A stretch of 5,253 bases of DNA from Oscillospiraceae bacterium (lineage in GTDB: Bacteria > Bacillota > Clostridia > Oscillospirales > Ruminococcaceae): NCBI GenBank assembly GCA_031281115.1, contig JAITFV010000037.1:1-5253 (forward strand), in the 5' to 3' direction. Positions 1 to 4,171 of the stretch are shown here, piece after piece. Both the position numbers and the translations under genes were made by a program. Below the pieces are notes generated by a model, which saw only the letters and a list, made by a program, of their open reading frames with translations, made no database searches and had not been told where the DNA came from. Numbering within the stretch: position 1 is the stretch's first letter; each line of letters begins with the position of its first letter.

Positions 1-2
1 GC

Positions 3-137
3 GGAGATGTTGCGCTTGTGAGTGAAACTAAGCTGCTCGCGGAGCGCCTGCTCGAAGCAGATACGGAACTGAGTGAAGGTTTAAAAGCGAGGATTAACGA
101 GTTGTTTTCGGGGGTGAGCGAACATGGATTCAATTAG
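3..137 (+). CDS. 3' end of an upstream gene, possibly ATP-dependent DNA helicase RecG (partial)
   Basis: A reading frame is open from the window edge to a TAG at 135-137 and encodes the last 44 residues of a protein (begins GDVALVSETKLL, ends SEHGFN). The frame overlaps the rsmE start by 14 bases, as expected for two co-transcribed genes. The segment is mostly amphipathic helix with the pattern L..A..LLE.D.EL....L..R...LF. I recall this pattern from the extreme C-termini of many Firmicute RecG helicases, so RecG is my best guess, but that is memory and not an alignment. It does not resemble the C-terminus of PrmA, the other frequent upstream neighbour of rsmE. No catalytic motif is inside the window, so function cannot be confirmed. 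Confidence 0.6.
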   Translation, partial: GDVALVSETKLLAERLLEADTELSEGLKARINELFSGVSEHGFN

Positions 138-882
138 GTTTCCGCGGTTTTTTATTGATACCGGCAGCGGCTTGAAAGCTGGTGATGCCGTCATTCTCGG
201 CGGCGATGATGCTAAACACATCTGCACGGTTCTGCGTATGAAAGCAGGCGAAAAAGCTCTTCTTTGCGGCAACGGGCTTGAATATCCTGCAGAGATTATC
301 GCAGCGCAGAAGAATTGTGTTGAATTCAAAGTTACAGGAATACGCGAAAACGGCGGTGAACCTAAAACAAAAATCCGCCTGTTCCAATGCGTGCCGAAAG
401 GTGAAAAGTTAGATTTAATTGTGCAAAAAGCGACAGAGCTTGGCGTGTCAGAAATTATTCCCGTGATTTCAAAGCGGTGCGTTTCAAGACCCGACAAAAA
501 ATCAAATAAAATTCAACGGCTTCAAAAAATTACCGAGGCGGCGGCAAAGCAGTCGGGACGCGGAAAAATCCCGGTTGTTCATGATTTTACAGATTTTAAC
601 TGTGCTTTAAAGCTTTATAAAAAAGAAAACATGGGTATAATATTTTACGAAAACGGCGGCGAAAAACTTAACAAAATTTTTGAGAAGAGAAACAATTTTG
701 AGTCCGGCGGTTTGCCGATAGATGTGTTTATAGGCAGCGAAGGCGGGTTTGAACCCGCTGAAATCGAAGCGGCGACTGAGGCGGGGCTGATTGCGGCGAG
801 TCTTGGAAAGCTGATTTTACGCACGGAGACTGCGCCGATTGCCGCACTTGCAATAATAATGAATTTGACGGGCGAGATTTAA
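124..882 (+). CDS. rsmE: 16S rRNA (uracil(1498)-N3)-methyltransferase RsmE
   Basis: The 252-residue protein has the usual length for RsmE, the SAM-dependent enzyme that methylates N3 of U1498 in 16S rRNA in the cytoplasm. The N-terminal PUA-like part carries the typical HICTVLRMK stretch (32-40). The C-terminal SPOUT domain shows QKATELGV (101-108), the SAM-binding knot loop IGSEGGF (203-209, usually IGPEGGF) and LGKLILRTETA (227-237), the trefoil-knot signature. The ATG at 124 is preceded by a G-rich ribosome site (GGGGGTG, about 110-116) and lies inside the end of the upstream gene, so translation is probably coupled. The gene ends at 882 with only 7 bases before the next promoter and no visible terminator. 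The Ser in place of Pro in the knot loop is a minor variation. Confidence 0.96.
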   Translation: MDSIRFPRFFIDTGSGLKAGDAVILGGDDAKHICTVLRMKAGEKALLCGNGLEYPAEIIAAQKNCVEFKVTGIRENGGEPKTKIRLFQCVPKGEKLDLIVQKATELGVSEIIPVISKRCVSRPDKKSNKIQRLQKITEAAAKQSGRGKIPVVHDFTDFNCALKLYKKENMGIIFYENGGEKLNKIFEKRNNFESGGLPIDVFIGSEGGFEPAEIEAATEAGLIAASLGKLILRTETAPIAALAIIMNLTGEI

Positions 883-889
883 AAACTTA

Positions 890-921
890 TTGACAAGTAT
901 ACAAGTTTATGGTATTATAAT
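890..921 (+). promoter_or_regulatory. Sigma-A-type promoter for the small membrane protein gene
   Basis: A perfect -35 TTGACA (890-895) is followed at 17 bp by TATTAT (913-918). This overlaps a consensus TATAAT (916-921) that would need a 20-bp spacer. It starts 8 bases after rsmE. The spacer holds ACAAGT twice around GTATAC (893-906), which resembles a GntR-type operator, but that reading is only an inference. Confidence 0.7.
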
Positions 922-1110
922 ATTACTCTACCAACTAAGTCATAGCACTTCTCACTTGTCTTTTTGCCGCCATGCTTCGTTGATTTTTCCTTAAATATAA
1001 GCATATATTCGCAGAAAAATCGCCTTGCCTGACGACAAAATTTCTGCGTGATAAGTTCAGGACTTAATTGGCGGAGTAATACAAACAGACGAAAAGGATG
1101 GGCTTTTGAT
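922..1110 (+). other. Long 5' leader with a hairpin (CGCAGAAA/TTTCTGCG)
   Basis: About 180 nt separate the promoter from the ATG at 1111, with no supported gene on either strand. An 8-bp perfect stem pairs 1010-1017 with 1041-1048 and encloses a 23-nt loop. A weaker stem (TAAGT/ACTTA) follows at about 1052-1066. There is no T-tract, so the hairpin is not an intrinsic terminator. I recognise no known riboswitch consensus. It may be a cis-regulatory leader, an unannotated small RNA, or a decayed repeat. Confidence 0.4.
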
Positions 1111-1323
1111 ATGAATAAAGGTATAGGGTTATTAATTTTAGGCGGTTTAGCTGTCATAGGCGGCGCGGTTTTTGCGGCACTTCTTATAAAAAATAAGTTC
1201 GCCGGAAGCCGTAATATTGATTTTGACGACTTTGATGATTTCGACTTTACGGACGAAGAGGGCTTTGAACAGCTTCTTAATGAGGGCAATATAGCGGAGA
1301 TAACCGAAGAGGAAGAAGATTAA
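1111..1323 (+). CDS. Small single-span membrane protein with an acidic C-terminal tail
   Basis: I do not recognise a named family. The 70-residue product starts MNKG, has one clear hydrophobic segment rich in Gly, Ala, Ile and Leu (about residues 5-26), a short basic stop-transfer region (KNKF, SR), and then an Asp/Glu-rich tail. The tail holds DFDDFDDFDF (about 38-47) and ends EEEED. This predicts an N-out, C-in protein with an acidic cytoplasmic tail. An in-frame GTG exists at 1048, but it lies inside the leader hairpin and would add an unlikely basic extension. The ATG at 1111 directly precedes the hydrophobic segment and has AAGGA at 1094-1098, a rather long 12-nt spacing. The gene has its own promoter and is followed by an interspersed repeat. 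Confidence 0.75.
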   Translation: MNKGIGLLILGGLAVIGGAVFAALLIKNKFAGSRNIDFDDFDDFDFTDEEGFEQLLNEGNIAEITEEEED

Positions 1324-1332
1324 TCTTATACT

Positions 1333-1421
1333 GTTATCCATTTAAGAAATGGGTAACAGGGTTCCGCGCTGTTGCAGCAGCGCCATCCCTAAAATCCAAT
1401 AAACCAGTTTATTGAATTTTA
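1333..1421 (+). repeat. Interspersed palindromic element, copy A (inverted relative to copy B)
   Basis: This unit of three successive palindromes starts with GTTATCCATTTAAGAAATG. The first palindrome is GTTATCCATTT/AAATGGGTAAC, an 11-bp stem with a G-T pair. The second is GCGCTG/CAGCGC at about 1367-1384. The third is AAAATCCAATAAAC/GTTTATTGAATTTT, 14 bp with one mismatch. Its reverse complement recurs at 1894-1974. It begins 10 bases after the stop of the small membrane protein gene. The size and lack of coding capacity resemble a MITE or a REP/BIME-like intergenic repeat. No family name can be given. Confidence 0.85.
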
Positions 1422-1448
1422 GTATTAAGAACTCGTCCTAATAGTTAA

Positions 1449-1482
1449 TTAAGGCGGAGCTTTAAAAAAGTTTCTGCCTTAA
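1449..1482 (+). promoter_or_regulatory. Strong hairpin just upstream of gtrA
   Basis: TTAAGGCGGAGCTTT (1449-1463) pairs with 1467-1482 around an AAA loop. This gives 15 pairs, two of them G-T, with one bulged T at 1471. It ends 11 bases before the gtrA ATG and has no T-tract, so it is not an ordinary terminator. The purine-rich AAGGCGGAG in its left arm is too far from the ATG to be the ribosome site. Placed in the 5' leader, it may influence gtrA translation or mRNA stability. Confidence 0.55.
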
Positions 1483-1493
1483 CGTGTGGTTTC

Positions 1494-1919
1494 ATGAAGA
1501 TATTTAAAAAACACAGAGAACTTGCGCTTTATATTTTTTTCGGTGGACTGACGACGTTGGTTTCAATCGCAGTGCAATTCGGTGCGGATTATCTCGGCGC
1601 GAATATTGCCGCTGCGACTACGCTTGCATGGATTTGCGCGGTTACATTTGCGTTTATAGTTAATAAAACTTTCGTTTTTAAGAGCAAATCACACTGGCTG
1701 AGACAAGCCGCGACCTTCTGCGGTGCGCGGCTCTCTACATATTTTCTTGAACTTGGTTTCATGCTCGTGACGGTGGAAAATCTGCTTTTTAATATGCACG
1801 TGATGAAAATAATTGCACAGGTTTTCGTTCTCATGGGGAATTATCTTTTCAGTAAATTTTTTATTTTCAGAAAAAAGGAACAAAAGAATGAAATAAAATC
1901 CAATAAACCGGGTTATTAG
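1494..1919 (+). CDS. GtrA-like family membrane protein
   Basis: The 141-residue protein fits the GtrA-like family in size and topology. It has four hydrophobic segments (about 10-34, 38-62, 72-97 and 103-125) and a short basic N-terminus (MKIFKKHREL). Family hallmarks are visible: VNKTFVFKSK after the second helix and NYLFSKFFIFRKK at the end of the fourth. Members are thought to help move lipid-linked sugars across the membrane for cell-surface glycan decoration, often beside a glycosyltransferase. No such partner is in this window, so the substrate is unknown. The ATG at 1494 has no good Shine-Dalgarno site and follows a strong hairpin. The last eight residues (IKSNKPGY) and the stop are encoded by repeat copy B, so the native C-terminus was probably replaced by insertion. 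Confidence 0.85.
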   Translation: MKIFKKHRELALYIFFGGLTTLVSIAVQFGADYLGANIAAATTLAWICAVTFAFIVNKTFVFKSKSHWLRQAATFCGARLSTYFLELGFMLVTVENLLFNMHVMKIIAQVFVLMGNYLFSKFFIFRKKEQKNEIKSNKPGY

Positions 1920-1974
1920 GGAGGGCGCTGTTGCAACAGCGCGAAACCCTGCTATCATTTCTTAAATGGATAAC
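1894..1974 (-). repeat. Interspersed palindromic element, copy B
   Basis: Read on the minus strand it starts GTTATCCATTTAAGAAATG, continues CAGGGTTTCGCGCTGTTGCAA, and ends with GGTTTATTGGATTTTA. It matches copy A (1333-1421) over nearly its full length, with scattered substitutions and a gap of about 8 bases near its far end. Its central palindrome GCGCTGTTGCAACAGCGC is perfect here, while copy A carries one change. It overlaps the 3' end of gtrA and ends 33 bases before the ArsC-family start. Together A and B form a roughly 640-bp unit with the repeats as outer inverted ends. Confidence 0.85.
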
Positions 1975-2007
1975 AAAATTAACAGTATGAAGAAAGGATT
2001 TGAAAAT

Positions 2008-2337
2008 ATGAACATACAGATTTTCGGTAAGAACAAATGCTTCGACACAAAAAAAGCCGAACGGTATTTCAAGGAGCGCGGAATAAAGTTCCAAAGTGTG
2101 GATATTTTTGATAAAGGGCTCAGCAAAGGCGAGCTGAATTCGATTATTGCGGCAGTAGGGCTCGGCGGGTTGGTTTCGGAAAAGGCAGAAGAGTATCATC
2201 TGTTCATACATTTAACGCCCGAGGCGCAGCCGGAGAAGCTCTTAGAGTGTCCGAAACTGTATAAAACGCCGATTGTGCGTAACGGGAAACAAGCAACCGT
2301 GGGATATAAACCGGAGGTTTGGAAAAATTGGGAGTGA
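2008..2337 (+). CDS. ArsC/Spx-superfamily protein (arsenate reductase-like)
   Basis: The 109-residue thioredoxin-fold protein is close to the family's usual length. It opens with a beta strand (MNIQIFG) and the redox Cys11 in NKCFDTKKAERYFKERGI. It ends with the conserved block TPIVRNGKQATVGY (87-100) followed by PEVWKNW, typical of clostridial ArsC-family proteins. The site is C-x-x-T, not C-x-x-C, so Cys11 is probably the single N-terminal active-site cysteine. Another Cys is at 81. True arsenate reduction is uncertain because many family members are uncharacterised redox proteins and no ars genes are nearby. The ATG at 2008 has AAAGGA (1993-1998) at 9 nt. An in-frame ATG at 1966 would start inside repeat copy B, so I reject it. 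Confidence 0.85.
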   Translation: MNIQIFGKNKCFDTKKAERYFKERGIKFQSVDIFDKGLSKGELNSIIAAVGLGGLVSEKAEEYHLFIHLTPEAQPEKLLECPKLYKTPIVRNGKQATVGYKPEVWKNWE

Positions 2338-2374
2338 GGAATTTTAACAGCGTAAATATTATTTCAAAAAATGC

Positions 2375-2403
2375 TTGACATATCCGTCAAAAGTATGTAT
2401 AAT
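2375..2403 (+). promoter_or_regulatory. Consensus sigma-A promoter of the tRNA-Asn/ncRNA unit
   Basis: TTGACA (2375-2380), exactly 17 bp, then TATAAT (2398-2403) is a full consensus match. Transcription should begin near 2410. The -35 box is the left half of an inverted repeat TTGAC-N6-GTCAA (2375-2390), a possible operator. Such strength is normal for stable RNA genes. Confidence 0.88.
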
Positions 2404-2414
2404 GTATGTGGTAG

Positions 2415-2489
2415 GTTGAGAGACACCTTGCTCTGAAGGTAAATGTTTGAACACAGTCCACGTAAAAGTGAGCAGAGGTGTATCACAAC
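2415..2489 (+). other. Long bulged stem-loop at the 5' end of the transcript
   Basis: Pairs are GTTG 2415-2418 with CAAC 2486-2489, GA 2420-2421 with TC 2483-2484, ACACCT 2423-2428 with AGGTGT 2476-2481, and TGCTC 2429-2433 with GAGCA 2470-2474 (G2475 bulged). The loop of about 36 nt contains a small TGTT/AACA hairpin. It begins about 5 nt after the predicted transcription start, so it would form the 5' end of the RNA. Confidence 0.65.
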
Positions 2490-2546
2490 AGAAGCCGATG
2501 ATAATTGTGGTTTACAACTGTCAAGCTTTTGTTTTATCAAAAATGT

Positions 2547-2594
2547 TCCCCCTTAGCTCAGTCGGTAGAGCGTTCGGCTGTTAACCGAAATGTC
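2547..2594 (+). pseudogene. Truncated tRNA-Asn-like copy (5' part only)
   Basis: It has the 5' acceptor strand TCCCCCT (2547-2553), a regular D arm (GCTC/GAGC), an anticodon stem TTCGG/CCGAA and loop CTGTTAA with anticodon GTT at 2580-2582. After the variable loop the sequence leaves the tRNA consensus: the would-be T arm (GTGCG, then TTGCCGA, then AATAC) cannot pair, and no AGGGGGA acceptor partner follows. The first 23 bases match the complete tRNA copy at 2677, pointing to a tandem duplication followed by decay or replacement. Its D arm is better formed than that of the complete copy. Confidence 0.8.
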
Positions 2595-2676
2595 GTGCGT
2601 TGCCGAAATACACACACAGGAAACTGAGCAGCGACTTTAAAAATTTCTATATCAATTAGTTAGGTCAACTAAATAT

Positions 2677-2750
2677 TCCCCCTTAGCTCAGTCGGTAGTA
2701 GCGAGCGGCTGTTAACCGCTAGGTCGTCTGTTCGAGTCAGACAGGGGGAG
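2677..2750 (+). tRNA. tRNA-Asn (anticodon GUU)
   Basis: A complete cloverleaf of 74 nt can be drawn. The acceptor is TCCCCCT (2677-2683) with AGGGGGA (2743-2749) and discriminator G2750. The anticodon stem is AGCGG/CCGCT with loop CTGTTAA, anticodon GTT at 2711-2713. The variable loop is AGGTC. The T stem is GTCTG/CAGAC with loop TTCGAGT. The D arm is abnormal: GCTC (2686-2689) faces TAGC because of one extra T, where the truncated neighbour has GAGC. Only three pairs form unless T2699 bulges out. CCA is not encoded; GCG follows. It would decode Asn codons AAC and AAU. The odd D arm leaves open that it is a weakly functional or mobile-element tRNA. Confidence 0.85.
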
Positions 2751-2757
2751 CGCAGTG

Positions 2758-2819
2758 ATAGAGCGGGTTTGCAAAGATTTACTACTGAGAATGTTAGTAA
2801 AAAGCGACCCGCTTTCTAT
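2758..2819 (+). other. Bulged hairpin between the tRNA and the terminator
   Basis: ATAGA plus GCGGGT (2758-2768) pairs with ACCCGC plus TCTAT (2807-2819), with two unpaired T in the right arm. Nested inside is TTTACTA (2778-2784) with TAGTAAA (2795-2801). It follows the tRNA by 7 nt and abuts the terminator, so it may take part in 3'-end processing or be a separate domain of the RNA. Confidence 0.6.
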
Positions 2820-2820
2820 T

Positions 2821-2850
2821 GCCCTTAACAAGAATATTAAGGGCTTTTTT
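2821..2850 (+). terminator. Intrinsic terminator of the tRNA/ncRNA unit
   Basis: The stem GCCCTTAA (2821-2828) pairs with TTAAGGGC (2837-2844) around an 8-nt loop and is followed directly by six T. It closes the transcript started near 2410. Confidence 0.88.
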
Positions 2851-2871
2851 CATGCCAAAAATTAAATATTA

Positions 2872-2914
2872 CCCCTTTGTGGAATCCCTCGCACCTCCAC
2901 AAAGGGGCTTTTTT
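2872..2914 (+). terminator. Second intrinsic terminator or attenuator before the methyltransferase gene
   Basis: A perfect 12-bp stem CCCCTTTGTGGA (2872-2883) / TCCACAAAGGGG (2896-2907), with a C and then six T (2909-2914). It lies 21 bases past the first terminator, with no gene or promoter recognised between them, and ends 32 bases before the methyltransferase start. It may back up the first terminator, or attenuate read-through into the mobile-element genes. Confidence 0.88.
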
Positions 2915-2946
2915 GTTTAGGAAAATAAAGGAAAGAGGTGTCCGCT

Positions 2947-3570
2947 GTGATTAAATCAATCTCATACGACCAAGCAGAGATTATCAAGGCAATCCTCGAC
3001 CTCCATGTCCCGACAAGGCGAATCGACTGCGACCCGACGTACTCAAAAGGAAATTTTTATAAGAACACAGGCATTGAGTCGCCGAAGTATAAATTCGACA
3101 TAGAGCCGATTGAGGAAGTGGTGTTAGGGGACAGTCGAAACCTGCCGCTTATTAGTAATAGTATAGACTGCATGATGTTCGACCCTCCGTTCCTTGCGAC
3201 TTCGGGGAAGTCGTTGAAAGAGAATAACGGCAGCAATAAAATAAATAAGCGATTCGGAGTTTATCCGTCAGAACATGAACTGCACCGCTTTTACATCGAC
3301 AGTCTATGGGAAGCGCATAGAGTTTTAAAGCAGGGCGGGATTCTGATTTTTAAGTGTCAAGATAAGGTAAGCGGCGGAAAACAGTATTTCAGCCACTGTT
3401 TTATTAAAGAGCAGGCAGAAAAAGCGGGTTTTTACCCGAAAGATTTATTTATTCTGTTGGCTAAAAGTAGGATTGTTGCTGATTGGCAGCTTAGAAATCA
3501 GAAAAACGCAAGGAAATTTCATTCATATTTTTGGGTTTTGAGAAATCTAACAGGAAAATTAATTACATGA
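2947..3570 (+). CDS. Orphan DNA methyltransferase (N6-adenine or N4-cytosine, DPPF motif)
   Basis: This SAM-dependent DNA methyltransferase has 207 residues from the chosen start. Catalytic motif IV is MMFDPPF (DPPF at 79-82), of the (S/N/D)PP(Y/F/W) type that flips and methylates an exocyclic amine. Other conserved-looking blocks are DPTYSKGNFYK (about 29-39), a GDSRNLPL-type segment before motif IV, RVLKQGGILIFKCQDK (125-140), and the ending HSYFWVL. The organisation matches small methyltransferases common in phages and integrative elements of Firmicutes. No restriction enzyme is adjacent, so it is an orphan, possibly protecting the element or tuning its expression. GTG 2947 is preferred because AGAGGTG (2934-2940) stands 6 nt upstream; the in-frame GTG at 2938 is part of that site. 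No promoter is visible between the terminators and the start. TraX' follows after 13 bases. Confidence 0.88.
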   Translation: MIKSISYDQAEIIKAILDLHVPTRRIDCDPTYSKGNFYKNTGIESPKYKFDIEPIEEVVLGDSRNLPLISNSIDCMMFDPPFLATSGKSLKENNGSNKINKRFGVYPSEHELHRFYIDSLWEAHRVLKQGGILIFKCQDKVSGGKQYFSHCFIKEQAEKAGFYPKDLFILLAKSRIVADWQLRNQKNARKFHSYFWVLRNLTGKLIT

Positions 3571-3583
3571 AGGAGGGGAAAGC

Positions 3584-4171
3584 TTGAAAATATCGGCAAA
3601 CACGCTCAAATTCATCGCCATAACCGCCATGACCCTCGACCATATCGCTCTTGTATTCCTGCCTGCGGATTCACTGCTGTACTTTTTTATGCGATTCATC
3701 GGCAGGACAACCGCTCCTGTGCTGACATTTTTGCTCGTCGAGAGCTTTCATCATACGCGAAACCGCAGTAAGTATATAGGACGGTTGTTTCTGTTCGCCG
3801 CAATCTCTCAACCCGCCTATTATATAATGGTATACGGAAGAACGCCGGGCAGTGCGGCAGAGCTTCTTCTGAATTGGAACGTGATGTACACCTTTGCTGT
3901 CAGCCTGCTTATGCTGATGACTGTTGAGAGCAGAAGAATCAACGTCTACGTTAATGTTCTGTCTTACGTTGACAACGATGAAGCCGGGCGCAAGTTTGAG
4001 AAAGATAATAACTTCAAGCGCGGGTGCGATACTCTTGAACGTGCGGAGGTTAAAGACTGGAACGATGCGCTCAAAAAGAATTTGGAGAGTCCAATCGCAG
4101 TTAAAAGTAACGCTCCCGAAGTCGAAACCAAAGAAACTATGCCGACAGTGGGAGGTGTTATCCGAAAATGA
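3584..4171 (+). CDS. Chimeric ORF: TraX N-terminal half joined to a toprim-like C-terminal end
   Basis: Residues 1 to about 113 are typical TraX: MKISANTLKFIAITAMTLDH, then FIGRTTAPVLTFLLVESFHHTRN, LFLFAAISQPAYY and LNWNVMYTFAVSLLMLM, with several membrane spans. TraX is a conjugation-associated integral membrane protein of the F-pilin acetylase type, normally over 200 residues. At about 114-125 (nt 3923-3958) the sequence turns soluble and charged. It reads LSYVDNDEAGRKFEKDNNF and VKDWNDALKK, which resembles the end of a toprim domain (DxD-type motif D130, D132) from DUF3991/primase-like element proteins. I know no family with this architecture, so an internal deletion fusing two genes in frame is inferred. 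The start is TTG 3584 with AGGAGG at 3571-3576. The stop overlaps the next start (ATGA). Confidence 0.8.
   Translation: MKISANTLKFIAITAMTLDHIALVFLPADSLLYFFMRFIGRTTAPVLTFLLVESFHHTRNRSKYIGRLFLFAAISQPAYYIMVYGRTPGSAAELLLNWNVMYTFAVSLLMLMTVESRRINVYVNVLSYVDNDEAGRKFEKDNNFKRGCDTLERAEVKDWNDALKKNLESPIAVKSNAPEVETKETMPTVGGVIRK

Larger units (their letters stand above)
2410..2850 (+). ncRNA. Structured non-coding transcript with two tRNA-Asn-like domains
   Basis: This unit of about 440 nt is bounded by the consensus promoter and an intrinsic terminator. Its order is a long 5' stem-loop, a tRNA-like 5' part (2547-2594), a linker, a complete tRNA-Asn fold (2677-2750), a bulged hairpin (2758-2819), and the terminator. 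The 5' stem runs 2415-2489, with GTTG/CAAC at its base, then ACACCT/AGGTGT, then TGCTC/GAGCA with one bulged G. The linker has TTAGTT/AACTAA (2656-2672). An ACTGAGC at 2623-2629 is complementary to GCTCAGT in both D arms, so alternative folds are possible. I recognise no RNA family. The simplest reading is a tRNA operon with a decayed duplicate and a structured leader. A dedicated RNA with tRNA-like modules is the alternative. Confidence 0.6.

Noticed and set aside
915..1289. Minus-strand ORF of 124 codons opposite the leader and the small membrane protein
   Set aside because: It runs antisense to the promoter, leader hairpin and a convincing membrane protein, and is low-complexity Ser/Lys-rich in part.
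2410..2546. T-box or known riboswitch in the leader of the tRNA unit
   Set aside because: No T-box TGGNACCGCG-type core or other riboswitch consensus could be found, and the downstream product is an RNA.
2443..2556. A 37-codon ORF from ATG 2443 running into the first tRNA-like copy
   Set aside because: It overlaps the 5' stem-loop and ends inside the tRNA D arm. Its GAAGG is only 3 nt from the ATG, and an open stretch of this length is expected by chance.
2547..2750. Tandem tRNA parts as the attL/attR of an element integrated in tRNA-Asn
   Set aside because: tRNA integration normally duplicates the 3' end or splits the gene. Here the 5' part is duplicated and only about 80 bases lie between copies, so a tandem duplication fits better.
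2755..2865. A 36-codon ORF from GTG 2755 with GGGGAG before it
   Set aside because: The purine run is the tRNA acceptor strand, and the frame runs through a bulged hairpin and the terminator, so a non-coding reading is better.
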